Source: Mycobacterium sp. 852002-51057_SCH5723018 (GTDB lineage Bacteria > Actinomycetota > Actinomycetes > Mycobacteriales > Mycobacteriaceae). Taken from it: 64,000 bases of DNA. Location: the NCBI RefSeq assembly GCF_001667035.1, contig NZ_LZIR01000045.1, forward strand, positions 18,136-82,135, given 5' to 3'. Both the position numbers and the translations under genes were made by a program. Of this stretch, positions 9,273 to 17,879 are shown in pieces. A model generated the notes under the pieces. The model was not told the origin of the DNA. It did not search any database and saw only the letters and a program-made list of their open reading frames with translations. Position 1 is the first letter of the stretch; each line of letters opens with the position of its first letter.

Positions 9273-10142
9273 TCAGAACGGTTTCGCCGTGAATCCCCAG
9301 CGCAACAATGCCGACTCGCGGCGGGCCCGACCGCGCAACTGAGGGTCACGCGTGCCGCTCAACGCGTTCGGTTCGCCGCGCGCACCGAACATCCAGTACG
9401 CCTGCAGGTACGGCACGGGTGTCGAATGACCGCAATGCATTCCGTCCAGTCCGGCCGAGGCAAGCTCGTTCGATAGCTCCGCGATGGTGAACGCCGCCGC
9501 CTCGCTTGCAATTGCATCTTGGCGCAGGACAGCTGGCGAGGCGGGGTCGGCGACCTCCAGCATGTTGGGGGCGGCTGTCGGGTCCCGCAGGCGCTGAAAA
9601 TCCGAGATCCACACTGCGGCCCCGCTGCGCCGTTGGACAGCAGCTATCTGGCTGAGGGCGCCGCGCAAGAAGTCGAAATCCGGTAGCTGATGCAGGGTCC
9701 ACATGCAGGAGATCGCGTCCCACCGACCCGTTGAAATCCGCTCTGGCAGCGCCGTGATGTCAGCCCGCAGCAGTTCGACACGTTCCCCCAGGCCTTCAGC
9801 GTCGAATAGCTCTTGTGCCGTGGACAGCATGTTGGGGGCTAGATCAATAGCGGTTGCCCGAACATCGGGCCGTCGGCGCAGGACGGCGCTGAGCGCACGG
9901 CCTGAGCCGACGCCGAGATCCAGCAGGTGACCACAGGGTGGCAACAGCGCATCAAGCGCGCGAGCGCACAAGTCGTACACCGCGAGCATTCCCGGGTTGG
10001 ATGCGCCGCCGGTGTGAAACTGTGCAACAGACTCCGGATCGTCCACCACCATCGGCTCAGGAATGCGCTCCCGCCCTGCTGGATAGGACCGCTCGCGCAA
10101 AACGATCCCAAGTACCCGCCATAGCGGCCGAATTCTCTTCAC
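9273..10142 (-). CDS. Class I SAM-dependent methyltransferase
   Basis: About 289 residues. The SAM-binding motif I is HLLDLGVGSGRALSAVL, with the acidic strand-2 end RATAIDLAPNM and post-motif MWTLHQLPD. The substrate is unknown. Start candidates are TTG 10148, GTG 10142 and ATG 10052; GTG 10142 is chosen because GAGAGG precedes it closely. It is divergent from the cytochrome P450 gene across about 236 bases, which suggests shared control and perhaps a shared small-molecule pathway (hydroxylation plus methylation). Both lie between intact moeY and the moeY remnant. Confidence 0.8.
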   Translation of the reverse strand: MKRIRPLWRVLGIVLRERSYPAGRERIPEPMVVDDPESVAQFHTGGASNPGMLAVYDLCARALDALLPPCGHLLDLGVGSGRALSAVLRRRPDVRATAIDLAPNMLSTAQELFDAEGLGERVELLRADITALPERISTGRWDAISCMWTLHQLPDFDFLRGALSQIAAVQRRSGAAVWISDFQRLRDPTAAPNMLEVADPASPAVLRQDAIASEAAAFTIAELSNELASAGLDGMHCGHSTPVPYLQAYWMFGARGEPNALSGTRDPQLRGRARRESALLRWGFTAKPF

Positions 10143-10378
10143 CCTCAACCTCTCATGGATTCCGCGTCATCGATTTCGAGTCAGGCTCTGACAATAGTTC
10201 GGAATCAAGCCAACCTGTCTTATGATTATCAATCGGACTCAGGAGTCTCCGCTGGCCGCCGGTCGACTTTCGATACCCGAAGAGATGTCCCGAAAACTTG
10301 CCTGGTCAGCGGGGATCGGTAAGCTTTGGCGTGCGCCGTTTGATCGGCGTAGGCAGGCGTTATCCGCGGGAGGTAGGC
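10143..10378. promoter_or_regulatory. Divergent promoter region between methyltransferase and P450
   Basis: AT-richer than its surroundings; contains TTATGATTATCAATCG near 10220 as a plausible promoter core. No clear operator was found. The region is open in one frame upstream of the P450 start but does not look coding. Confidence 0.3.
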
Positions 10379-11749
10379 GTGGTACAGGCCCTTGCGAGCG
10401 ACGGACTCAAGTCGCTACCCCTGCCGCCGGTGAACCCAATGCCTTTTCGTCAGCGCCTGGCGGCGGTGAGGGAATTCAGCACAGGGACAGAGCGGCTGCG
10501 AGATGCCGGCGGGCGGGTGAGCTTTTTCACCTTAGGCCCGCGATGGCTGATGCCTCCAATGGTGTTGGCAACGTCTCCGGATGCTATTCGCGACATCCTC
10601 AGTACCAAGGACGACTCCGTCGACAAGACAACCCCGGTCTTCGAGCAGGTGCGCCGCATCATCGGCGCCAGCCTGACTGACCTTCCCTTCGAGCCGTGGA
10701 AGTCGCGTCGGCGCACCCTACAGCCGGTGTTCACCAAACAGCGTGTGAGCGAGTTCGGCGGTCACATGGAGCAGGCGGCACAATCGGTTAGCGGCGGGTG
10801 GTGTGAGGATGCCGTGATCGATTTGGACGCCGAATGCCGCACGATCACGCTGCGCGCGCTTGGCCGATCAGTGCTCGGGCTTGACCTGGAACAGCGGGCC
10901 GACGAGGTGGTCGAGCCACTGCGGGTCGCGTTGGCCTACGCGGTCAGGCGCGCTACGAGCCCACTACGCGCCCCTCGCTGGTTGCCCACACCGGCGCGTC
11001 AGCGTGCGCGAGCGGCAAGCGCCAAACTTCATGCTCTGACGCAGGAGATATTGCGGGACTGTCGCGCCGACCCGACACGAGTCGCACCACTGGTCCACGC
11101 CCTCATCGCCGCCGCGGATCCAGAGACCGGAAAACGGTTGTCTGATGAGGAGATTTGCGACGAGCTGGTCATGTTCCTCTTCGCTGGGCACGACACCACG
11201 GCGACGGCGTTGACGTACGCCCTGTGGTCTCTGGGACACCACCCCGATTGCCAGGACCGCGTCGCTGCAGAAGTTGCAGCGCTGCCGGATCGGCCGCTGA
11301 CGTCGGACGACCTTCCACGGCTGACGTATACGGTGCAGGTGATACGGGAATCGCTACGCCTGTGCCCCCCAGCGCCCACGGGGACACGCATGGCGTGCCG
11401 GGACGTTGAGGTGGGCGGCTACCTGGTGCGGAAAGGCACCATGCTCATTGTCGGCAGAATGGCGGTACAACGCGATCCGCAACTTTGGGACGATCCACTT
11501 CGATTCGACCCTGAGCGGTTCAACCCGGTGAACTTCAAGGCTCTCGATCGGTGGCAATACCTGCCATTCGGCGGCGGACCGCGCTCGTGCATCGGCGACC
11601 ATTTCGCCATGCTCGAAGTCACACTCGCGTTAGCGACACTCATCCGCCGAGCGGAAATCCGCTCTCTCGACGACGAATTTCCGCTGGCATTGCACTTCAC
11701 CATGATTGCCGGTGGTCCGATCCATGCCCGCGTTCGACCGCGTCGCTAG
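10379..11749 (+). CDS. Cytochrome P450 (CYP4/CYP132-like fatty-acid hydroxylase type)
   Basis: 456-residue haem monooxygenase. The I-helix oxygen-binding motif is AGHDTT, the K-helix ExxR is ESLR, and the haem loop is FGGGPRSCIG with the cysteine ligand. The PERF region reads DPERFNP. Overall pattern (PPAPTGTR, LPFGGGPRSC) resembles CYP4-like bacterial P450s such as M. tuberculosis CYP132, which favours a fatty-acyl or terpenoid substrate; this is inference. GTG at 10379 is chosen because GGGAGG sits five bases upstream; an in-frame ATG at 10298 would add 27 residues of poor quality. No ferredoxin gene is adjacent. Confidence 0.9.
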   Translation: MVQALASDGLKSLPLPPVNPMPFRQRLAAVREFSTGTERLRDAGGRVSFFTLGPRWLMPPMVLATSPDAIRDILSTKDDSVDKTTPVFEQVRRIIGASLTDLPFEPWKSRRRTLQPVFTKQRVSEFGGHMEQAAQSVSGGWCEDAVIDLDAECRTITLRALGRSVLGLDLEQRADEVVEPLRVALAYAVRRATSPLRAPRWLPTPARQRARAASAKLHALTQEILRDCRADPTRVAPLVHALIAAADPETGKRLSDEEICDELVMFLFAGHDTTATALTYALWSLGHHPDCQDRVAAEVAALPDRPLTSDDLPRLTYTVQVIRESLRLCPPAPTGTRMACRDVEVGGYLVRKGTMLIVGRMAVQRDPQLWDDPLRFDPERFNPVNFKALDRWQYLPFGGGPRSCIGDHFAMLEVTLALATLIRRAEIRSLDDEFPLALHFTMIAGGPIHARVRPRR

Positions 11750-11757
11750 CCGCGGAG

Positions 11758-12010
11758 AACCCGAAGGCGATGAAGCGCAGCGAGGTCACAGGCTCGTGGT
11801 GCAGCCGGTCTCGCCGGTCTTCCTGAACGCCCACAACTGGGCGGAATTCGACCAGCTGTCAACCCAGTTCGCCGATGAGCTAACAAGACTGCAGCGCGAC
11901 TTCCACGGTCTCGCCCGGAGTCCGTCATGCTGGTCTTACGGCTCGCCGTCGGGCCACCGGCATCGATACCGAGCCGCCGCCGCCTTGACCGGGCGCGGCT
12001 GCTCGACTGA
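11758..12010 (+). pseudogene. Frameshifted 3' remnant of a second moeY copy
   Basis: Reading from about 11770 gives AQRGHRLVVQPVSPVF, then FADELTRLQRDF. Intact MoeY has AQREGLAVRPLSPVF and FASELAHLQTDF near its C-terminus. After about 11910 the match continues in another frame: PESVMLVLRLAVGPPAS, against PEESIVLVLRFTTAPPAS, ending at TGA 12010. The fragment therefore carries a frameshift or small deletion and lacks everything before the last ~85 codons. It sits directly upstream of the GGDEF-EAL gene, where I recall Rv1355c lying next to Rv1354c. It is thus probably the stump of the ancestral moeY. Confidence 0.85.
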
Positions 12011-12124
12011 GTGCGGCCAACCCTGACGCGCCACGCACGGATTTCCCGGTCCGATTTACGGATAGAAGTGTGACGCCGTAGGCAATACCGCCCCGGCGCA
12101 CCATTGACAGCTACGGTAAGGGCA

Positions 12125-14008
12125 ATGTCGGGCACATTGGACTATCTGGTCACCGCGGCTGCCGCCGAGTTGATGGCGGCCACCGCGGCTGACTCTGCTG
12201 CGATCAGTCAGCGCGTGCTCGGCAACTTGGTTCGCGACCTGGGCGTGGACTTCAGTTTCCTGCGCCACAACGATCACACCATCCACGCGACGGTCCTGAT
12301 CGCCGAATTCCCGCCACGCAACGCCGACCCCGACCCGATCGGTGTGGTGTATTTCGCCGATGCCGACTCCGTCTTCGCGCAGACGGAACACCTCAAAGTG
12401 CCCGAGGTGGTGCGCCCCCGGCCGGCAAACGCCGACTATCAACGCAACATCGAAGAGGGCACCGGCACTCCCGCCGTCTCCCTGGCCGCCGTGCCGCTGC
12501 TGTCCGGCGACGTCACCACAGGAACGCTCGCCTTCGGCAAGCTCGGAGACCGCGAATGGCTACCAGAAGAGCTCAATGCGCTGCAGGCGATCGCCGCGCT
12601 CTTCGCTCAGCTGCAGGGCCGCACCGTCGCCGAAGAGCAACTCCACTATCTCGCCGAGCACGACGACCTCACCGGCTTGCTGAACCGCAGGGCGCTGATC
12701 GAGTACCTGGACAAACGGCTGGCCGACGGAGAACCGGGCCCGGTCTCGGTAGTATTCGTTGCCCTGGACCGCTTCAAGGTCATCAACGATCACTTGGGCC
12801 AAAACGCCGGCGACCGGTTCATCGAGGCCTTCGCCGGGCTGGTGCGCGAGGCCACTGATGTGCCCTCGGCCATTGCCCGCTTCGGCGGCGACGAGTTCGT
12901 CGTCGTGCCCGCGGCGCCGATGGACATCGAATCCGCCGAAGTGTTTGGTCAGTGGTTGCACGACCGGGTTCACCAGCAGGTCGTGATCGACGGTGAGATG
13001 CTTACCCGCACGGTCAGTGTCGGCGTCGCATCGGGTATACCGGGGCAGCACAGCACTTCGGACGTGCTACGCCGGGTCGACCAGGCCCTCCGGTCGGCGA
13101 AAAGTTCCGGCGGCGACAAGGTCGCAACTTTCAGCCCTGAGATGTCGCGAACCAACATGATCCGCAACGATATCGAACTGTACCTGGAAGGGATGATCGA
13201 TAGCGGTAGTGGCGCCCTGGTGCTCCATTACCTTCCGGAGTTTGACATGCGGACCGGTGAGATCCTCGGTACCGAGGCACTAATCCGTTGGCAACACCCG
13301 ACTCTTGGACTCTTGATGCCTGATTCGTTCATCCAAGTGGTCGAATCGATCAACCTGGGCTCCAAACTCGGCCGTCTCGTAATGCGTTCGGCCTGTGCGC
13401 AGTTCGGGCTTTGGCAGTCACGCGACATCGGGCGCGGTGCCGTACTGCGGGTCAATGTATCGCCCGTGCAGCTCGTTACGGATGGCATCGTCGACACCGT
13501 CGCGACGACCCTCGACGAATTCGGTCTCGATCCGAGCACCGTATGTCTGGAGATCACTGAAAGCGTGGTGGTCCAAGACATTGACGCCACACGCAAAACG
13601 CTCTTCAGATTGAAAGAAATCGGAGTACAGATCGCCATCGACGACTTCGGCACCGGCTACAGCGTGCTCACGTATCTGAAATCCCTTCCCGTCGATACGC
13701 TCAAGATCGACAAGGGGTTTGTCAGCAATCTCGATACCGACGCCGGCGATCTGGCGATCGTGCGCTCGACGATGGCCCTTGCGGACGCCTTCGGGCTCGA
13801 CGTTGTCGCCGAAGGCGTCGAAACCGTAGCAGCGGCCAAGACGCTGCTCAGACTGGGATGCAATCGCGCGCAAGGCTTTCTACTGTCCCGTCCCCTGGAT
13901 AGCGCGGCAATGGAGTCGCTGCTCGCCAAACGCGTCATACCAATGGACTTCTCCGACGCGGGTGTTGAGCCGCAGGATGAAGGAGCTGGGAAAAAGAACG
14001 CGGTTTGA
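12125..14008 (+). CDS. GAF-GGDEF-EAL cyclic-di-GMP synthase/phosphodiesterase (Rv1354c type)
   Basis: 627 residues, cytoplasmic. Residues ~20-175 form a GAF-like sensor. Residues ~185-340 form the diguanylate cyclase domain with an intact RFGGDEF signature. Residues ~355-605 form the EAL phosphodiesterase: EALIRW, VNVSPVQL, EITES, DDFGTGYS, KIDKGF, VAEGVET and QGFLLSRP, so every metal and catalytic position expected of an active EAL is present. The RxxD inhibitory site five residues before GGDEF is absent. The M. tuberculosis counterpart is known as bifunctional. ATG 12125 is preceded by GTAAGGG; an in-frame TTG at 12104 is less likely. It follows the moeY remnant. Confidence 0.93.
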   Translation: MSGTLDYLVTAAAAELMAATAADSAAISQRVLGNLVRDLGVDFSFLRHNDHTIHATVLIAEFPPRNADPDPIGVVYFADADSVFAQTEHLKVPEVVRPRPANADYQRNIEEGTGTPAVSLAAVPLLSGDVTTGTLAFGKLGDREWLPEELNALQAIAALFAQLQGRTVAEEQLHYLAEHDDLTGLLNRRALIEYLDKRLADGEPGPVSVVFVALDRFKVINDHLGQNAGDRFIEAFAGLVREATDVPSAIARFGGDEFVVVPAAPMDIESAEVFGQWLHDRVHQQVVIDGEMLTRTVSVGVASGIPGQHSTSDVLRRVDQALRSAKSSGGDKVATFSPEMSRTNMIRNDIELYLEGMIDSGSGALVLHYLPEFDMRTGEILGTEALIRWQHPTLGLLMPDSFIQVVESINLGSKLGRLVMRSACAQFGLWQSRDIGRGAVLRVNVSPVQLVTDGIVDTVATTLDEFGLDPSTVCLEITESVVVQDIDATRKTLFRLKEIGVQIAIDDFGTGYSVLTYLKSLPVDTLKIDKGFVSNLDTDAGDLAIVRSTMALADAFGLDVVAEGVETVAAAKTLLRLGCNRAQGFLLSRPLDSAAMESLLAKRVIPMDFSDAGVEPQDEGAGKKNAV

Positions 14009-14038
14009 CCCGCGGGAAGCGCGGCCTCTCGCGGCGCG

Positions 14039-14638
14039 TTATGGGCGGCGTTGCAACAGGTAGTAGTACGTCGGGGTCTTGTCATCGAGTTCCCGTTCGT
14101 CGCCCGTGGACAACAGCGTCCAGCCGGAAGCGAACCGTCGCTCGACCTCGGCGTGATCGATGCCTGGAACGCCGAACCTACCGCCGGGAGGGAACGCCGT
14201 AATGAACAGCCGCGCGTCGGGGGCCGCCACGGTGCCGACTTCCCGTACGTACGCCTCACGGTCGCCGCCACTCATGTTGTGGATGCACCCGTTGTCGACG
14301 ATCAACTGGAAGTCTGTACCGATCCCCTCCTGGCTCAGCCGCGTGACGTCCGCGCGGACGAAGTTGACCGAAGCATCGGCGGCGCGGGCCTTGGCGCGCG
14401 CCTTATCGAGCGGCTTTGCGACGTAGTCGACTCCTGTAACCTTCCACCCGCGTTGAGCGAGGTAGATTGAGCAATCTCCGGTACCGCACCCGACGTCAAG
14501 GGCCGATCCAGTTGGCAGCGAGGGCGTCTCAGCGGTCTGCTCGATCAGATCTCGTAGACCCTGCCCGATCGGATGGCCCTCCCACGGCGTGAAGCCGACC
14601 CGGTAGAAGAACCGAAACCTCGCGTGTCGGGAAGCCAT
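14039..14638 (-). CDS. Class I SAM-dependent methyltransferase
   Basis: About 199 residues from ATG 14638. It begins with the mycobacterial signature RFRFFYRVGFTPWEGHP. The SAM loop is ALDVGCGTGDCSIYLA, the strand-2 acid is VTGVDYVAKP, and FVRADVTRL follows. This group in M. tuberculosis includes Rv1403c/Rv1405c-like enzymes of unknown substrate. The frame stays open to 14749 and could add up to 37 residues (RTLDGVGERLVAANAIIAAM). It converges with the GGDEF-EAL gene 30 bases away. Confidence 0.8.
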   Translation of the reverse strand: MASRHARFRFFYRVGFTPWEGHPIGQGLRDLIEQTAETPSLPTGSALDVGCGTGDCSIYLAQRGWKVTGVDYVAKPLDKARAKARAADASVNFVRADVTRLSQEGIGTDFQLIVDNGCIHNMSGGDREAYVREVGTVAAPDARLFITAFPPGGRFGVPGIDHAEVERRFASGWTLLSTGDERELDDKTPTYYYLLQRRP

Positions 14639-14811
14639 AGCCGCAATGATGGCATTCGCGGCGACGAGCCGCTCCCCGACCCCGTCCAACGTCCTAGGGC
14701 CGGGGATTATTTGTGATGGCAAACGCTTACCCCGGAGTAACATTCGCACTCACTGGGGTCGGGAGCCGCGGCTGGCACGAAAAGCGCGGCAAAGAAAGGG
14801 TTCGCTGACGA

Positions 14812-15882
14812 ATGTCACCGCTGAAAGCGTGGTGGAGCCAGCCAGACCATTACGAGTGGGCCACCACTTTTCTGCGCCAACGCGGAATGCTGCGTTCGGC
14901 ACGGATGATTTTGGCTGGTGTCACCGGATCCTCGGCGTTAGTGCCGCTGACCGTACTGCCGAGCCAATATCACCCCAGCCGCGTCGAGGTGATCATCGGC
15001 GTGGTCGCGGCGACGTTCACGCTCGCCGTGACCGTACTCTGGCTGACGCGCTGGCCCACGCGTCTACAGTCGCAGGTCGGCGTGGCGCTGGGTGCGGTGT
15101 GTGTCGGCGGGTGGAGCCTGGTCCAGCCCACGGCGGCCCTCGCCGCCCTGGCGTGCACCGCCCTGGCGATCCCCGGCTGTTACATCGCGTTTTTCCACAG
15201 CCCAAGACTTCTGGTCTTCAACGGCGTCGTAGCCGTCGTGGTCACCACTATTGCGGTGCTGCGGCTGGCGCATGAGGTCAACCTGGCCGCGGCGGCCTCC
15301 GCGTTCTGGCTCAACGCATTCCTGAATTTCTGGCTACCCCTCGGCATTTGGGGCATGTCACGGGCGATGGGCACATATGCTCTTCGCTCCGAGGAGGATG
15401 CGCTCACCGGTCTGCTGAACCGGCGGGCATTCACCGAGGCGGTCAGTAACCGCTTGGCGAATCCGCCCCCGACGCACACCCATCTGGCGGTGGTGATGGT
15501 CGATCTCGACAACTTCAAACGCATCAATGACACCCACGGTCATTCGGCCGGTGACCTCGCCCTGCGGGCAGCGGCCGACCTGCTGCGTGAGCACGCCCCC
15601 GCCGACGCGGTCATCTGCCGCGCCGGCGGCGAAGAATTCTTGGTCGCGCTGACCGCGGAGATGTCAGACGTGGGGCCCCTGGCGACGAAGTTTTGCACCG
15701 CCCTCGGCGAGCTCCCTCCTAGGGTGACAGCCAGCGTCGGCACAGCAAGCGCCGAACTGCGCCTACTCACCGGGACCGACGTCGCATGGCTGGTCGACGA
15801 GCTGATCACCATCGCCGACACCGCCATGTATGCCGCCAAACGCCGCGGCGGGAATCAGGTTCAGCACAGCGTGAGGACGTAG
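14812..15882 (+). CDS. Membrane-bound diguanylate cyclase (GGEEF)
   Basis: 356 residues. Residues ~30-190 are five to six hydrophobic segments acting as a membrane sensor. Residues ~195-350 are a GGDEF domain with DALTGLLNRRAF, DLDNFKRINDTHGHSAGD and the active-site loop RAGGEEF, all needed for c-di-GMP synthesis. No RxxD inhibitory site precedes the signature. GAAAGGG lies about ten bases before the ATG. It is the second c-di-GMP gene within 3 kb; with no EAL domain it would only make the messenger. The signal sensed is unknown. Confidence 0.9.
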   Translation: MSPLKAWWSQPDHYEWATTFLRQRGMLRSARMILAGVTGSSALVPLTVLPSQYHPSRVEVIIGVVAATFTLAVTVLWLTRWPTRLQSQVGVALGAVCVGGWSLVQPTAALAALACTALAIPGCYIAFFHSPRLLVFNGVVAVVVTTIAVLRLAHEVNLAAAASAFWLNAFLNFWLPLGIWGMSRAMGTYALRSEEDALTGLLNRRAFTEAVSNRLANPPPTHTHLAVVMVDLDNFKRINDTHGHSAGDLALRAAADLLREHAPADAVICRAGGEEFLVALTAEMSDVGPLATKFCTALGELPPRVTASVGTASAELRLLTGTDVAWLVDELITIADTAMYAAKRRGGNQVQHSVRT

Positions 15883-16026
15883 TGCGCACGCTGAAAGGTC
15901 AGTGACGTAGCCGTATCTTCGCCCAGATCGGAGCCGCCGCGACCATCGTGAAGGGGTTCTTCGGGGCCGACGGCAACGTTGTGACGGCACGCATGGGCTC
16001 GGTCATGAACACGAGTCGGCCCCAGA

Positions 16027-16046
16027 GCCCGCCAGGGTGCGCGGGC
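16027..16046 (+). terminator. Possible hairpin between convergent genes
   Basis: GCCCGC/GCGGGC with an 8-base loop lies between the 3' ends of the diguanylate cyclase gene and the convergent 16076-16792 gene. No T-run follows, so it is at best a non-canonical mycobacterial terminator. Confidence 0.25.
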
Positions 16047-16075
16047 GGGGCCGTGAGCTCAACTCGTGATTTCTC

Positions 16076-16792
16076 TTATGCCGAGATACGGCTGAGGATC
16101 TCGGAGTCCTCGGCGCACATCAGCTTGAATTGCTCGGGTTCGGCATGCGTGGCAATGGTACGGCGATCCCACCACATGACTTTGGTTTGGTAGTTCGCAT
16201 TGGGATAGGCGGCCGCCGGTATCCGCGAGGCCACCACACCCCCGGAGGATCGCCACTGCTCCAAGACATGAGCCGCCGCGGTGGCCATGACGAACTGAAC
16301 GCCCATTAGCGTCATAATCGGCAGCGCGGTGCGGGCCAACACCCTGGGGATCGCGCGGCTCCCGTAATCGTGGGAATTGGCCCAGGCGCTTTTGACTTCC
16401 ACGACGCCGAACGGGAGCCGGTTGGCAATCATATGGCGCAGCCCGGCCAGGCCCGGGTTGCCATTCCACTCCTCGAGCGCGTGCGACTCCTCGGGCGCAC
16501 GCAAGGGGCCCACGACACGTGTGCCCCCGACCACCATGCCTTGTGGATCGACCGCAGCAAAGAAAAGCGCGGTGTCGGCGCCATCCCGGACCGCGTCGAT
16601 GTCGAGCACCCATTCCAGCCCGTGCCGGCGATAGCTGTTCAGCGCGCCTTCCAGGTATTGCTCCCACAGCTCGGGTTCCGTCCCCGGGGTGGACGCGGTA
16701 ATCCGACATCCCGTCGCCTCATCCCGCCACTCCGCCGTGCCCCCAAGCCACGAGCTGTCGGTCACTCTGCGTAGCAGCTGAGCCGCTTCCAT
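16076..16792 (-). CDS. Uncharacterised protein, possibly GNAT/LuxI-like acyl transferase
   Basis: 238 residues, no signal peptide or membrane segment. I do not recognise the family with certainty. The layout hints at the GNAT/acyl-homoserine-lactone-synthase fold: an acidic strand WVLDIDAVRDG, then LFFAAVDPQGMVVGGTRVVGPL (core strands followed by a conserved Arg). After that come ANSHDYGSRAI and a helix-strand unit, MTLMGVQFVMATAAAHVLEQW. FeeM-like N-acyl amino-acid synthases share this order. ATG 16792 follows AAAGGA by six bases. It converges with the membrane diguanylate cyclase gene and is preceded by a long gene-free stretch. Confidence 0.55.
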   Translation of the reverse strand: MEAAQLLRRVTDSSWLGGTAEWRDEATGCRITASTPGTEPELWEQYLEGALNSYRRHGLEWVLDIDAVRDGADTALFFAAVDPQGMVVGGTRVVGPLRAPEESHALEEWNGNPGLAGLRHMIANRLPFGVVEVKSAWANSHDYGSRAIPRVLARTALPIMTLMGVQFVMATAAAHVLEQWRSSGGVVASRIPAAAYPNANYQTKVMWWDRRTIATHAEPEQFKLMCAEDSEILSRISA

Positions 16793-17414
16793 AGGTATCC
16801 TTTCACTTCGGATCCGTACTGATCTACTATTTCTGCGCTTATCGGAGTATTTTCGTTCTATCCGCCGAATAAATTACCTACCAACTGCACCCTTGGACAT
16901 CGGTTGCGGCGACGACACGGTAACTTTACGAGCGATCTATGTTCACATTGATCACGGCCATGAATACAAAATTTGCCGGCAACGGTGCACATCGCTTTCC
17001 TAGGTATCGTGGCCCGTGATCGCGGCGCTGCCGCCATTCCGGTTACACCTGCGGGTATATGTCCGCGTGGGTTGGTGCGGACACAGCGATTAGGCCTGTT
17101 CGAGGCACCTAGGCCTCTTCTCACTTAGATGATTTAACCGGACAAAGCCGCCGGATTCTACCTCAGATTTGCCCAGGCACCGGGGGACGGTCGCCGAGAA
17201 GTTAGCTGTCATCCGCCCGCGCGATCTCGTTTTCCGTCCGCTCCGGCACTGGATTGGCACAAATCGGCGAACTAGTCACGGCTGCGCCGAGACGGTGCCG
17301 AATTGTGGGCACCGAATGCAATTCGGCAGCAGTGTTTAGCCTGCCGCGTGGAATCGATTCTTCGGCCGGAGAGGCGACTTCGCGAAAGCCAGGCGTGGGC
17401 GCAGACTGGAAGTC
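16793..17414. other. Gene-free stretch of about 620 bases
   Basis: No open frame here looks coding: those present are short, Arg/Pro-rich and lack initiation signals. The left 80 bases are AT-rich and should carry the promoter of the minus-strand gene at 16076-16792. The right part (about 17300-17414) should hold the promoter of the DUF6653 gene. This is probably the right edge of the accessory block; no integrase, insertion sequence or att-like repeat is visible. Confidence 0.5.
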
Positions 17415-17870
17415 ATGATCGCAGACTCGACCGCGCCGCACCGGCCGGTGCACTCATTCGCTGCGCGAGTCCGGCGAGGAATCTTCGCGCGGCACTGCAA
17501 TCCGTGGAGCGCGTGGACCCGCTGGGCGAGCACGCCGCTGACGCTGGTGCCCGTGTGGACCCGGCGCTGGAGCCACGCGGCGTTGGTCGCGCTGTGGTTG
17601 GCCGTGAATCCGTTCGTCTTCGGCAAGCCGGCGCACGAACACGCCTGGTCTACCAGAGCGATGCTGGGCGAGGAGCTGTGGATCAGCCGCCGCCCCCGGG
17701 ACGCCGCCATGCTCGTCAGCGCGGTGACATCCGCGGCCGCGGTGACCGCCGCCGTCGCCGCCCGCCGCCATCGACCGCTGCCGGCGGCGATCGCGACCGC
17801 GGCGCAGATGGCCTTGACGCTGGTGTATTGGTCGCAGATGGTGCGCTACGTCGATCGCCGGCCGCAGTAG
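17415..17870 (+). CDS. DUF6653-type small membrane protein
   Basis: 151 residues with a run of Trp-rich sequence (WSAWTRWASTPLTL), a central FVFGKPAHEHAWSTRAMLGEE and two to three hydrophobic segments toward the C-terminus (LVSAVTSAAAVTAAVAA, ALTLVYWSQM). This pattern matches the uncharacterised DUF6653 family; function unknown. ATG 17415 is taken as start. It is followed after nine bases by the next gene, so the three genes 17415-19303 look like one transcript running toward convergent uvrA. Confidence 0.75.
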   Translation: MIADSTAPHRPVHSFAARVRRGIFARHCNPWSAWTRWASTPLTLVPVWTRRWSHAALVALWLAVNPFVFGKPAHEHAWSTRAMLGEELWISRRPRDAAMLVSAVTSAAAVTAAVAARRHRPLPAAIATAAQMALTLVYWSQMVRYVDRRPQ

Positions 17871-17879
17871 CGTGGCGTC

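Noticed and set aside
10298..10378. Extra 27 N-terminal residues on the P450
   Set aside because: No ribosome-binding site at ATG 10298, whereas GGGAGG stands just before GTG 10379 and that length fits the family.
16858..17124. 88-residue minus-strand frame in the long gene-free stretch
   Set aside because: Arg/Cys-rich composition without family resemblance or start signals.
6171..17414. Prophage or integrative element
   Set aside because: No integrase, transposase, phage gene, att-like direct repeat or adjacent tRNA was found at either edge.
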